Source: Pisolithus tinctorius (taxonomy: Eukaryota; Basidiomycota; Agaricomycetes; Boletales; Pisolithaceae). Taken from it: a DNA stretch of 64,000 nt. The stretch lies in the NCBI GenBank assembly GCA_024663395.1, contig JANFAH010000017.1:558001-622000 (forward strand), read 5' to 3'. Of this stretch, positions 23,255 to 35,370 are shown one piece after another; within the stretch, counting starts at the first letter, position 1, and the number at the start of each line of letters is the position of its first letter. The translations under genes were made by a program, and so were the position numbers. Under the pieces are notes generated by a model. It was not told the origin of the DNA and searched no databases. It worked only from the letters and a program-made list of their open reading frames with translations.

Positions 23255-24065
23255 CTCTGCGGGAACGAGCAGGTCGATGAGAATGCGGTCTTAACATCCA
23301 GTTCGGAATGAGCAGTAAGAACTTTTCCTCGAACACGGGGTTTCGGAGCAAAATGGTAGTAGACATGATATTGAAGCAACCCACTATCTCTATTCCAACT
23401 TGGTACTCGCTAATCCCTACACACACCTACCTGTACTAAACAGCGTCCCAACGAGGGACTCCACCAAATGATATTGCAGGCTTAGGGTTAAAAGAGCTTA
23501 CGTAATCCAACCGACAATTCGAGTTACTACAGGTCGGATACTGACCTGTCTGGATTATATGGTAGCGAGCGGGTGGGAGTACGGTAAAAACGTTGGGCAG
23601 GAGAGGGAGCAATAATTATTTGAGGCGGTGTGCACGAATGTAACATTATTCCTGAGCAGGGTCGCACGTCCGTCGTCCGAATGAGCACGGGAGGTTTCCA
23701 ATGATAGCGCAAAAATGGTGCACAGCGTTAGGATGTAAGTAAATGCGAAGGGCTGTTAGGATTAAGACTGCTTTTTCACGTGGTGAAGAGCTTAGCAGAA
23801 CTCCACACCGTGCGGTCAAACTCAGGAGATATGATCTGTGGCTTCGGAGCTTGACCTCCAAATTGAGCGGAACGTACATCCCCGGAGTGAGTTTCCTTCC
23901 AGTTTGGGTGCGACGTCAGAGGTTGCCTGTTCTCCTTTCCCCTAGGCGAATGGTGCGCGGCATCGCTCTCTACAGAGAATCGCCGTTGATTGACATCGTG
24001 CTGGTGGGCGACGAAGACCCTACGGACAGGTTTGATTTTCCTCAACACATCCTACCTAGTTGAAT
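23255..24065. other. Intergenic or unrecognised
   Basis: Open frames on both strands at 23743-24063 are Arg-rich and lack recognisable motifs. The PRO1 promoter should lie in the first few hundred bases. No gene is supported. Confidence 0.3.
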
Positions 24066-24922
24066 TTACCGAAACGCCAACTTGACCACCGCGCCTTTCC
24101 CACCCATTGTTATCTGGTGTTGAGGAAAGAGGTAGGTGTTGGAAAGCAGGCACGCAGTCGTCGACACGAACGACGTAGGAGATCGTTGCGAAGAAACCAA
24201 GGACACAGGTTTCTCAAAGAAGTGGAAGGTTGCGTGACAATCAGGATACAATGAGAGTCGCTGTTTCTGGGTCCCCGAGTGTTTTGGGCCGTCCTCTTGG
24301 TTCTGCAGCACAAAAATTGATTATCAAACCCACAGGCAAAAATACAGAGCAATTCCATCACGCTATCAATCATACACACCAACCGCATCTTCACGTCGTG
24401 TAGCCCATTTGAGTCGAAGGCACACCGCATAGCTTCGTCCCCAAATTTACTTTCAGTTTGATTCTCTGGGGGGCGCACGAGCTGCTTCCTTCTCTCCTTC
24501 GAGGATTCGCTCGACATTTGCTCCAATGCGCCGGCGTTCCTCCAAAGTAAAATCGGGGCCTGGCGCAGAGTATCCCTAACCCTAATAATCGGTAAGTAGA
24601 CAGATCGGTTAACAAAGGAATGAGAGAACTGACTGAGGCTAGGATATTGGAGAGGTACTTCAGGCGCCATATCAGGGAGGACGGAGAGGTCGAGCGGGAA
24701 TGGTGCACCCATCCATGCATTTCGAAATTGGTGGTCCCTTGGAAAAACGCTTCTCAGCACAATATGACAAGCATACCAGACCATCTCACTTTCTCTGCAA
24801 GAAGTCGAGTTGCGGTGGTTAATACCACATTCAATTTGCAGGTTTATTACAGACGAACCTCCTCCTTTGTCAGTGGGTGGATTAAGATACTGTGGCCGTA
24901 AGTTAAAAAAGCCAAGACTCAA
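24066..24922 (-). CDS. Possible small unknown protein (multi-exon)
   Basis: A 270-codon frame runs 24922-24110. The most protein-like part is MGAPFPLDLSVLPDMAPEVP followed by QYPSLSQFSHSFVNRSVY (about 24600-24690). A second part, GALEQMSSESSKERRKQLV, lies near 24500. An alternative frame at the 3' end (24066-24311, EDGPKHSGTQKQRLSLYPD) could be a last exon after an intron ending in GCAG. A CCCTAACCCTAA motif at 24574-24585 lies where an intron is likely. No domain was recognised, and the long frame may be partly chance. Confidence 0.25.
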
Positions 24923-25614
24923 GTGATTACCAAGTTACCTCAACTTTCCTCGGTTCTGGCAAAGGTAGGAGAACACTGGCGCAAACGATGTGGACGGAAC
25001 CCAGATTTCGTAGGATCCTAAGGGATGACACATAAGGGACATATCTGACGGAGGACAGAGACTCGCATACCGACTGGGTGGGGTCCCATGGGGCTAGGTA
25101 TTTACTCGGAAGAGCGGAACAGCTACGAATGCGCCAGTCTCGGCGTAGCCGAAGAACAGGCAGTCACGGAGTTCAAGAGCGGCGGCGTGCTCCTCCGCGT
25201 TATTTTGATGAAAGTATATATCTATGAACTGTGCTAGTATGTGAGCACGAAGTCCACATGGCAAGCTGCACTTGCGAGTGCTGCTGCGCAGATGCCGACA
25301 GAGACTAAATGGACTGACGGAAGTGCCATTCCCTGATGGGTTTGTTCAGAGGTTGTGGCAAACCGCGGAAGCTAGCCATACGCACTTTATTTCTGAGTTG
25401 ACGACGTCCTCCAGATCGCTTTGGGGTGCCATGGTGGTCAAAACGAGGTTCAGTCGGTGCGGTGCTAATGTTGATGCCGGCGGAATGGGCATACCAAAAA
25501 AGGCTGCCACCTGCCGCGTGTTACCCACAGTGCCTCACCCGCCTTTCACTCCTACCAAGACGATCGGTGATGAGCAGATTGCACTGTTACACCTCATAGA
25601 CGTATTGCGACCCC
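24923..25614. other. Intergenic upstream of ATG15
   Basis: A 134-codon frame (25272-25676) overlaps the ATG15 start and lacks any motif. No gene is supported here. Confidence 0.3.
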
Positions 25615-27353
25615 ATGCTTACTCTACTTCCGACTACTCTCCGTCTTCTTGTCGGGTTTTTGTTGTGGACAAATGACCTCCAGCACCCTCTGAAGCAGGG
25701 CTCGCCTCAATTGTCATTCCAGCTGCGGCATCAGCACGCAGTGACGAATTCCTCGCGAGTGATATTTAGCGATGTGCACGACTCCGATCTCGTTGCGCAC
25801 TCCTTGGTGTCAGCAGACCCGTATGTTTACACGCTACGTGCCTCTCGCTTAACTACCCACAAACCCTCATCGTTGCCTGCGTTCCACGACGCTCGTCTAC
25901 GTTCTATACGCCACGCGCAGAGCGACGCGGCATTATGGGAGGGAGTGGAAGTAACTGGCCCTAATGTGACAGATCGGGAGACCCTACTCGCGCTAGCGAA
26001 GATGACCAACAATGCTTATCTGGCCGGTCGTGATTCCGGTTGGTACGACATCGCCGAATTCAATACTGTAAGTCCCCTCACCACCGTGTAACATTACCAC
26101 ACGCAAACCAATCCCTTTTGGGCAGTCCATCCCAGTTGGTTGGGAACCATCCGCTGACGGCCTTCGCGGCCACATCTTCGTTTCCACAGACAATACAACT
26201 GTCGTTATCTCAATCAAGGGTACTTCTGCCGGCTGGATTACTGGTGGTGGGGGTCCAACAGTACGGAAGGACAAATTAAATGATAATTTAATGTTCTCGT
26301 GTTGTTGTGCACGCGTGGGACCGACGTGGGGTACAGTCTGCGGTTGCTACAAGGGAACTGGTAAATGTAGTAACGCATGCGTAGAAGCGTCGCTACTAGA
26401 CGAGGATTTATTCTACTCGATTGGACTGGTAAGTTTGCATTTTATGAATGTCGTACGTTTGAATTTACTGTGCCCCGTGACTGCGATTGCGTGTAGAACT
26501 TGTACAATAACATTACTTACATGTATCCGCACGCTAATATCTGGGTAACTGGTGCGTTTGGCATTTTTTTTCCCTGTTACTTCTCACCTACAACTGGCTG
26601 TTAACGTTCATCTTAGGTCATTCCTTGGGAGGCTCCGTCTCGTCATTAATAGGCGCGACATTCGGTGCACCTGTCGTAGCTTTTGAAGCTCCCGCCGAGA
26701 AGCTCGCAGCGACGCGATTGCACCTTCCATCTCCTGTTCGTACTCATCTTATGTCTACTACAGATGTTCTGAACACTTGTGCAGCCTTCTACCCACCACA
26801 TCACCCATGTCATACACACAGCCGATCCAATCGCCATGGGAACGTGTAACGGAGTTACATCTAGCTGTGCGTTGGCTGGTTATGCAATGGAGACTCGGTG
26901 GGTGTTTTATCTATTCTGTTCGGCTAGATTTCATGTTGCCTCTCGTCATACAAATCTTTCAGGTGTCATTTGGGCCAAGTGGTACTCTACGATGTTGTGT
27001 CTAAACTTGGATGGTCCGTAGATGTCAGGACACATTCCATCGTCAATGTTATCGAGCGCTTGCTGGCTCAGGAGTTTGAGTGGGACGATGAACCTTTGGA
27101 AGACGACGATGGCGCTGGAGGCAACGTCGAGGAAGGAGGGTTGCTACACAAGCTAAGGTGGGGTTGGTGGGACGGAAAGGGAGACAGCCACGACAAGGAC
27201 AAAGACAAGGTGGTCAGACGACCGGTGCCAGAAGCCAAACCTGAAGTGGATTGCGTTGTGAGTTGTGCCTTTGTGGTACATTATGATTTGCTCACAAACC
27301 GGCTTGGACACTTCTAGGATTGCTTTCACTGGGAGTACGGCGAGTGGGACTAG
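25615..27353 (+). CDS. ATG15: Autophagic-body lipase Atg15 (class 3 lipase)
   Basis: Atg15 is a vacuolar phospholipase that breaks down autophagic-body membranes. The N-terminus [18 protein letters not shown] is a signal-anchor, as in the family. Exon 1 runs 25615-26067 and an intron 26068-26125. Exon 2 (from 26126) carries [14 protein letters not shown] and the Cys-rich [17 protein letters not shown]. After further introns come [10 protein letters not shown], the nucleophile motif [12 protein letters not shown] (after 26617), [16 protein letters not shown], and [18 protein letters not shown] with a likely catalytic Asp. The tail has an Asp/Lys-rich segment ([15 protein letters not shown]). 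The last intron ends at 27317 and the final exon reads [11 protein letters not shown] with the stop at 27351-27353. All junctions are in frame, so the gene appears intact. Confidence 0.9.
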
Positions 27354-27997
27354 AGTAAACGAGCATGATAGACGAATGTTCAGCATTGTCCGTCTACGTT
27401 GGTACATCTACGATGACTCTCGTGGCGCACATCTCAATGTCCATGACCAGAGAGGTTGATCTTACAGGACTCGTGCCATTAGGACCTCAGCTCTCTTACC
27501 ATTTGCGACAGTTGCGCCCAACTAATTGACTTTTCATACATTCAAGGCTGCATCAGCTTCAGGAAGTTATGTAGCGTGGCCAAACACATGCAATGAGTCT
27601 GCCTAGATTGGCGTGATGTCCTTGGAACGTGTGGTACCCTCTTCGGTGTGAGGTTCGCCGACGTTTCTTGGGCAGTCTGACTTGATTCTTCCTCGGCGCT
27701 GCAGCGTCTTGCAGATGCTATTAATTGACGCGACGCAACGCGTGGATTGCCAGCTGGTGAGTAACGTACTTACCACGCGTCGACGCGCTCATATGATTCA
27801 ACTGCTCGATACATATCATAATTTAAAAACGAAGGACGACAGTACAAGAGAAAGAGAGAAAGGAGAGAATAAACACATTTCGGACATGCGCAGCTCTCGT
27901 GTGACGCATGTGGTGTGATAGACAATCACTGACGGTTGTAGTGACGTGGGATCGGAGGGAGTCCTCGGTAACCAACAATTCGGGGTCAAGCGAAGGT
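27354..27997. other. Intergenic with 3' flank shared by both FunK1 genes
   Basis: The segment near 27855-27882 (AGAAAGGAGAGAATAAACACATTTC) recurs, slightly changed, near 31758-31790 at the same distance beyond the second FunK1 gene. This supports duplication of the whole transcription unit. No other gene was seen. Confidence 0.5.
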
Positions 27998-30367
27998 TCA
28001 GGCCTTCAGGTGCTTTTTGTCTTGGATTTTGACTGGCCGATCTGATGCTTTCCGCTTGACCTTCGGCTCGAAAAGACTGACGTCTTCAGAAGCCGAGGCT
28101 ACGCAAATTCGGAAACCGCCAGCGAAGTAGGAATGCAGTTGACCAACCACCTTGTCATAATTTGGTGGAATGACTGCTTCACTTTCAGTGTAAGCATCCA
28201 CAGGCCCTCCACGCATGAGTTCGAGGGTACGAGCCGCTTTTTGAAAAGAAGTTAGAAGCATGTCATACTCGAGGACGCGTTGAAAGTGCAGCAAAGCGCT
28301 CTTGGAGATTTCCGGGAAACAGCGTACGAAACCATTTTATCTGATCCGGTGACCGATAACCATCCCGGTGGTCGACATGGAAATAGAGCATCCACGCCTG
28401 AGTCCACCGGAGACTCCAAATCGTGCAGAGGGTTGTATGAAAATGACATTGGTGGTGCCTGGAAGACATTGCCAGGATTCTCGATGGAATCATCATATCT
28501 CGAATGAGGTAGAAAGATATATCTTTGCATCGTGACTTCATATGCCATGAAATCCAGCGTCATCTTCGAGTGAGATGTCTCTGAATGTTTGTGGTTGGTG
28601 AATGACAAATTTACTCACTGTACGGATATCGTGTGTGGTGTCCGAGTGCATGTGTTTTGAATAGTCTAAATCTGCTATTTTGCCCTGATTCCCCACACGC
28701 AAGACATTTCCAGGGCTGACGTCACGGTGTACCCAGCCTATATCATGCATTAACTGTAACCCTGTAAATCGTATATGAGCTGATCTGACCGAGATTTGCA
28801 GGACTACTCCGCAAACCTTCACGAGCATACTGGAGAGTACCATAACTGGCTGAGAGACTTCCTAACTCGTAGATAGTTTGCCCGACTTCTGCAAAGACCA
28901 CACGGGAATGGGTGCAGTGTTGGATGCCAGGGGGAAGAGCCTCGACTCCATCCTCATCTAGAAGAATAGGGTATAATCCAACGGATGTCCCGATTTTTCC
29001 CTTTAGTTCTTCGTCCACTCGAAGCTGATGCCAGTGGCTTTCTGGCAGGTGTGCTCCACGGAGAAGACTGATCGTAGTGTCTTTCATCCCAAGCCTGCCT
29101 ATAACCACGTCCCCAGCTGCAACGACGGTGAGGAAATATTTCTCTGCTTCACCCTTTTTCTCTCCCATGGCGTTAAGTATCTGATCCCGGATTGTGTCTT
29201 CGCGGTCACGGTTACTGTCCCTCCATGAATCCTTCAACACGACTGGTTGGGGCTCGGTTACCTTGTGTCTGTACCTAGACAAGGGAATTGCTTCCCAGGT
29301 ACGGGTCCCACGACCCATCAAGGCATCAGCACCGAAAGTCGAGATGGGCCGTATGGTCTGGTACACCAAAATCCCTCCCTCATCTGGCTGCACAGATATG
29401 TTGTATTGTACTTTGCCACCGACGACCACTCTCTGTGTGGTTGGATCCCATCCGAGTTCGTCGTCATCTGCAAATGTGAGTGCGCAGAAGAAGTAGATGA
29501 GGTGTTCCGGCTCCTGTTGAGGGGTCAATAACGACCAGCAATGGATTTGATGACGTGGCCACTAACGGTCATGATATCGAATGGCATGCTCACGAGGGTG
29601 GCTGCCCTACAAGTGTACCAAAACCTCGTTTGGGTGTTCTCAATAGTAACACAAAACGCTAGTAGCACGGCGACATGGATCGCTCCGCATAATATAATGG
29701 AGGCTCCACAGAACTTTCTTTTCGTCCTACCATACTAGATTAGCGGTAATCAAATGAAAATATACGCGTCACTCACCTCTTCGCGTCCTGCATTTCCGTC
29801 GCTCTTTTTAAACTCAAATGACACTGCAATGTCCTCCCATGACTGAACACCAGGGGGCGTGCCGATGCTTTTTTTGTTCACCATCGCCAAAAATGCGTCT
29901 GGACGAGATGTGTTGGTCCGCTCAGAGACGGGAGATTTGGTAGGTAGGGAATGAAACGCAAGCCTGGGGCTCTGGCCAGTAGCTTTCTCTCCCTCGTTCA
30001 CCACCGCAGTAAAGATTTTTGACAGTGGTTGGAAGGCTTCCTCTTCATGTTCAACCGACTGCTTTGGGTCCGTTTTGAACACAGCCCGCAGTCGCTGGAA
30101 CCGACCTCCCCGCAGTGCCAAAGCCTTGATGTTGGAAATATTAATCTGTTCACGTAGGGGATGCAGGGTAGTAGACTTGAAAGAATCCAGGGGTACAACA
30201 AGGATGCGTCCTAGATCTTTGAGGACAGCCTTCCTACCAGATGTGAGATTACCCATACGGTACGACGCCGTCGAAGTTTCGCGGCGCTGCAAAGGTGTCA
30301 TTGCCTTTCTTTGGGATGGGCCAGGAGAAAAGGCCTTTTCTTTGCCTTTTCTTTTTCCTTCTGACAT
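27998..30367 (-). CDS. FunK1 fungal-type protein kinase, copy 1
   Basis: FunK1 kinases are a basidiomycete-expanded family; substrates are unknown. The N-terminal exon (30367-29757) starts MSEGKRKGKEKAFSPGPSQ and ends before a GTGAGT. The next piece carries TIENTQTRFWYTCRAATLV (about 29650). The long exon 29528-28743 has ELGWDPTTQRVV and VVLKDSWRDSNRDREDTI with the probable catalytic Lys. The catalytic loop is GWVHRDVSPGNVL (about 28700-28735) with HRD Asp and Asn intact. The metal-binding motif reads KIADLDYSKHM. The C-terminal part has FSYNPLHDLESPVD and a final stretch ending KASDRPVKIQDKKHLKA. Frame changes near 29670 may be an indel. Confidence 0.75.
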
Positions 30368-31942
30368 AGTTGAATCGTGGTATGGTGAGCGACGCAGCAG
30401 GAAACCCCCCTGTTCAAAACAGGCCTGCCTGCATTGCTTGTTTTGGGATATGAATTAAACGAACGAGCAGCGGTCACGTGATTCATTTCGTTTCATGTAT
30501 CAAGGTTTCATCAATTTCATCCTTGGCATACAGTAAATGATATTGCAGGCTATTGATTCTGCTGGCTATCAGTGTTCTCGGTGCCTTTCCGTCATACGAG
30601 CCTTGTGGTACAACCACCACGCTACGTGGTTCCCGGTGGACGAGGCAATGGCAGTGAAACAGCGGAATCGCAAGCGATTTGTTGGCCGTCGCTTTCAGTA
30701 CGGACGTTGAGCAGATCAGAGAGGATGCCTTCACGTTTTGCCTTCGATTCCTTTGGAGGTGAGGAGACCTTGCACATTTCATCGACAGATATATGATTAT
30801 TGTTCCCAGCCCTCTGCTATACCAAGTTTATTTTCGGGGGAACCTTCGTTCGGTTCTTTGGGTCCCCAGAAGTATCACCCTCGCAAGATCTTGCTAAGCG
30901 GACTGCGAACGACGGAGTACTGGAATATTCATTCATGTTTAGTAGCCCTTTGGTTCCGAGGAGGTAGCGCTACAAGAGTCACCCGCTACTCGATCGACAT
31001 CAGGTATAGTTGCGCCTGACGGGTTATCCGACATCGCCAAAGTAATGAGGATCAGCCAGAGTACAGCGATGCCTCCGGAAATACTTTTAGTGGTTGTCCG
31101 GATCCTGACCTTATGATTGCCCAGCCCAGACGCTAAATTCACATCTTGAGGACACGCCCCACACATTTTACCGAGAATTCCCGGGTTGCTGAACTGTCGC
31201 TCCCTGAAACCCGGCTCTGGACACCTGAAGAGAAACCAACTCTTACTCTAATTCTTGCTGCCGGAACCCGGATGGCGTACCCGCCAGATACTCCACTTGA
31301 CAGATCATATGAGATGTGTCCATCCAGCCCGGTAAGCCAATCGATAGATGAACTGCGTCTGAACCTAGATCTGGACATGACAAATCGTCCGGTAAATGTG
31401 CCGAGCCAGTGTCGGCGGCTCCACTGAAACGTCATCTCCCTATGAAAGTATCATAGAGCCTATGCTACATAATTACCTGCTCGTCTATATATCATCTAGA
31501 CTGTCACTACCCGCATTTGCTCGGGCTGGTTCACCTCCATACATGGCAAACCATTCATGATGCATGATGTTCCCTGAGGCTGGGCTTTGCATAGACTGTT
31601 GCGCACCCTTTACATCGTGCGCCTCGCACCGCATATCCTGTGCCGCGCATTATATATTGCGTACCGCGCATACCTCTGTGTATCGCGCAATTGTCACGCG
31701 CGTTATTTTTCGCCGGAACGGAGTGCCATATTTCCTGGTGTTGAATGCCTAACTGGAGAAAGGGAGAAGGGAGTGAATAAACACATTTCACATACATATG
31801 TAGCATACTGTGTAAATGTACATCTATAAGAAGTTCTAGTGATGCAGGATCAGAAAGACGGTAACCAACCACTGGGAACTTCTCACCATCGCGCAGCGGC
31901 CTGCAAAATGCTCAGACCTTTCTGCACTTATTTTTTTGGGTG
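30368..31942. other. Intergenic between the two FunK1 genes
   Basis: No gene was recognised. At 31605-31690 there is a run of degenerate CGCACCGCATAT/GCGTACCGCGCAT units. The 3' flank repeat of the second FunK1 gene lies at about 31758-31790. Confidence 0.35.
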
Positions 31943-34224
31943 TCAAGCATCAGGTGCCCTCGGACGAAAAATGGCGACGCCCTCAGAGACTGCTACACAA
32001 AATTGCAAACATTTTGAAATGTAGGAGTGGAGTTGGTCAGCTATCTTGCCAACTCCTTCATTATACTCCCATGGGGTAGATTCTTCACTGTCAGCATAAG
32101 CACTTATAAGCCCTCCACGCATCAGTTCAAGAGCATGAGCTGCTTTTTGAAAAGAGGCTGGAAGCATGACATACTCGATGCGAGTCGCAAGTGCAGCAAA
32201 ACGTGCTGCACGACTCCTGGGGAAAAGCTTGTGAAACCATCTTGTCTGACCTGGTGATCGATGACCATCCTGGTGGTCGACATGGAAATAGATCATCCAC
32301 GCCTGAATCCACCAGAGAGACTCCAAATCGTGTAAAGGGTTGTATGAAAATGGCATTCGTTGGGACTGGGGGAGGTTGCGGGGATGCTGGAAGGAATCAC
32401 CAAGTCGTGGAGAAGGCTCAAAGAGGTATCTTTGGTACGCAATCTCGCAGGCGGTAAACTCCAGCGCTCCCTTTTAGCACATCTTTGAACGTGCACCGAA
32501 GGGAAATGGGAAATCTACTCACTCTATGGACGTCATGGGTCGCGTCGGACCCCAAGCGTTTAGCGAATTCGAGGCCAGTTATCTTACCCGATTGCCCCGT
32601 CCGTAAGACGTTTTCGGGGTTAATGTCACAGTGAACCCATCGCACACTGTGCAACAACTCCAAGCCTGCGGATTGTGCATAAGCCAAGAACTTCAGTTCC
32701 AAGCGCGACTATACGAACCTTCACGGGCATTCTGTAGAGTCTCATACACGGCAGCGAAGCTTTGCAGCTCGCGTACAGGTTGGAAAACTTCATGGAAGAC
32801 AAGACGAAAATGAGTCTTGTGTTGCACTTTCAAGCATTCGCTGGGATCGTCGCTATCAATAAATCCTGGTGGAAGTCCTACACCGGTCGTCTGCAGCACC
32901 AATTGCGGTTCTTCACCAACAGGTAGCCTGCATAGAAGATTGACGGTGTCATCTATCTTTCCGTCCACAAACACGTCCGCTGCGTCACGGACAGTGAGAA
33001 AATATTTCCTAGCCTCGTCCGCTTTTTCCCCCAAGTCAGCAAATATTTGTTCCAGGATTTTATCTTCGCGGGCCTGGTCAGACTCTCTCCAGGAATCTTT
33101 CAACACAATGCGTTCGTTGTTGTTCACCGATATTCCGTTTCTACCTTGGAGAGTAGCTTCGAAGATACGCGTCCCTTGACCTGTCAAGTCTCCAGCACCG
33201 AAATCAGAAATGACTCTCGTGGTCCGGTATACCGACGTTTCTCCGTCCTCTGATTGTACGGAAATGTCATACTGAATTTGACACCCGTCGCGCACCCTCT
33301 TTATGGTTGGATCCCATCCGAGCTCGTGATCCCTCGCGAATGCCAGGGAGCAGAAGAAGTAGATGAGGTGTTCCGGCTCCTAATGGCATGTTAGGATGAG
33401 CGGCGAATGCCCCACAAACTGTGACCGCTTACTGTCATGAAATTGAATGGCTCGCTCATGAAGGTGACTGCCCTGCAAGTGAACCAAAACCTCATTTGTG
33501 TGTTATCGATGGTAACTCCAAACGTGGCACGCCGACAAGGATCGCCATGCATAATGTGATGAAGGGCAGAAATTACCTTCTCTTCATCCTACCATACTAT
33601 GTCACAGACGATCGAATCGAAGGTGGACCTTCCACTCACATCTTTGCAGTCGTCTGACACGCCGGCGTCCTGTTTCAACCCAAATGAGACTGCAATGTCG
33701 TGCCATGAATCCACGCCAGCGTCTTCCTCAAGGCTCCTCTTGTCCGCCAGTAGCAAGTACGCGTCGGGAAAAGAAGTTTCGATTCGCTCGGGTCCACGGA
33801 TTGTCTTAGGCCGTAATCCAAACCTGAGCTTTGCCTTGCCGGCGGTTTTCTCGGCCTCTTGTATCACTGCGCCAAAAATGTCTGAAAGGACTTTGAGAAC
33901 CTCTTCTGCAGGATTACGCAAATCCTTCGGGTTTATATCGAACGAACTCCACCGTCCTAGGCGTCGAGACCAAACTCTGGTATGTCGCCGCAGTGCGATG
34001 TTGATGTTAACAATGTGAACTTGCTCACATAGGGGGGGCAGCGCGGCAGACTTAAAATGTTTCAGTGGTGCGACGCAAACACCACCGTCTTCCGAATCGT
34101 ACTCCTCCATCGAAGTTACTGAGCAAGTCAGTTGGGGTCGGGGTACTGTAGGTGCCAGACGTGGTTGGCTTCGCCTCGGTGATGTCAAATGACGTATTGG
34201 CTGTCTGTTCAGAGGTTTCTCCAT
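31943..34224 (-). CDS. FunK1 kinase, copy 2, probable pseudokinase
   Basis: Paralogue of the gene at 27998-30367 in the same order. The N-terminal exon (34224-33589) starts MEKPLNRQPIRHLTS. It is followed by TIDNTQMRFWFTCRAVTFMS (about 33500), QIQYDISVQSEDGETSVYRT, and IVLKDSWRESDQAREDKIL (about 33080). The catalytic loop reads RWVHCDINPENVL (about 32610-32645), keeping the Asp but with HCD for HRD and PEN for PGN. The Mg-binding Asp of copy 1 (IADLDYSK) is replaced by Gly in KITGLEFAKRL (about 32560-32595). C-terminal PFSYNPLHDLESL and FQKAAHALELMRGG match copy 1. Frame changes near 32340 could be introns or damage. Loss of the metal Asp argues for no kinase activity. Confidence 0.7.
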
Positions 34225-34444
34225 ATGAGGCTACGAGATTGCCTATTCGAGCCTTGGCACGACGGCACTTTCAAACAAAAAAAAAGGACGTGCAATAGTG
34301 CCGGTCCGGGATTTGGAAGCCATAGTCTGGATATTTTGCCATAGTTATCTTCTAGCAATGTGATATGCCCTCTCTTATGGTCTGCGGTTTTCTCTAGGCT
34401 TTCCAACGGACGTCGCGTCTAACTTTAGTGCCCATATTCTCGAG

Positions 34445-34525
34445 AAAGCAAAAAAGTGGTGGAACCGGGATTCGAGTCGGATGGTGGTGTCAGCGATGCC
34501 ATACCATCGGCGCTACCAAAGAAAG
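34445..34525 (-). other. Degenerate tRNA-like sequence
   Basis: On the minus strand GGTAGCGCCGATGG (A-box-like), a CGATG/CATCG stem and ACTCGAATCCCGG (B-box-like) precede CCACCAC and a run of six T's. The T-stem does not pair and the anticodon loop has six bases, so this is at best a relic of a tRNA or a tRNA-derived SINE. It overlaps the end of the permease fragment. Confidence 0.2.
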
Positions 34526-35051
34526 CTCATACTCACGAAACAAAAATAGCGATATGCCCATTCCACCCAAGCTAGTGAAAACACCGGAAGCATGAAACAT
34601 TATCATTCCATCTGCGGAAATGTCCATGAGAGGGGTGGGAAGGACGCGGAAAGAATGCCTCACAGGGGAGACCATCCAGAATGTTCAAAAGGGCACCAAA
34701 AATGACTGCAGGAACAGAGGAAATGGCTATTTTTGCCACATCGCAAATATCGACGTCGATGACAAATGCGCGATGCAACCTGGAACCCAAACCCGTGAGA
34801 ATAGTTTTCTTAGGAGACCTAGACTGGAGGGAGGATTGCGATGGGCGATGCCAGTGTGCCGAGGCAACAAGGGCGCCGTTCCAGATAGCGTACGCGGTAG
34901 TGTTCCTTCTTTCTCTTGTATGGGGAAATATACCACTTTCCCGAGCAGCGATCTCGTCCCTCCCTCTATAGCGAGACTTGTCAGGGAGGGATCCGCCGCT
35001 TGCAAAAGGACGACGATCGCGAGCGTTCGACAATCGTTGGCATACTTCCAT
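34490..35051 (-). pseudogene. Truncated SulP-type sulfate permease fragment
   Basis: One exon ends SSVPAVIFGALLNILDG. An intron (GTCTCC...TTCCGCAG) joins it to GMIMFHASGVFTSLGGMGI followed by SLFLF. This matches the first transmembrane segments of YGR125W-type sulfate permeases. The second exon ends at a GTGAGT, but nothing downstream continues the protein, and the frame otherwise stops at 34490. Upstream of about 34760 the frame is open to 35051 without a recognisable motif. It looks like a 5' gene fragment. Confidence 0.45.
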
Positions 35052-35370
35052 CGCTAGGCGTTGTCAGTTTTCGAGTGAGTAGGAAAGATAGGCCCGATGG
35101 TGTGAACAAGGGAGGTCCAAATAATGTATCCTCATGTGAGGAGGTAGAGAGCATCTTTTGTGATGTTCCCGTCTCTTGAGACGACTCCCCAGCAGGGGAA
35201 GGAGCAGGGAAATCTGAGGCAGGGGCAGAAGCAGTATCTAAGGACGCAATTTGCGGATGGGAGAGGTCAGAAGACGCTTCAAAGCACGGATATTATTTCT
35301 GTATGGAAAGCCGGACAATCACGCTTCCGTACGGCCAAAATTAGGAAATTTTCAGGCAGCCTAGACGGAC

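Noticed and set aside
24110..24922. Confident 270-residue gene
   Set aside because: No domain, poor protein character in places, and a competing frame at the 3' end suggest introns or chance; kept only as a low-confidence call.
34445..34525. Functional tRNA gene
   Set aside because: The T-stem does not pair and the anticodon loop is six bases.
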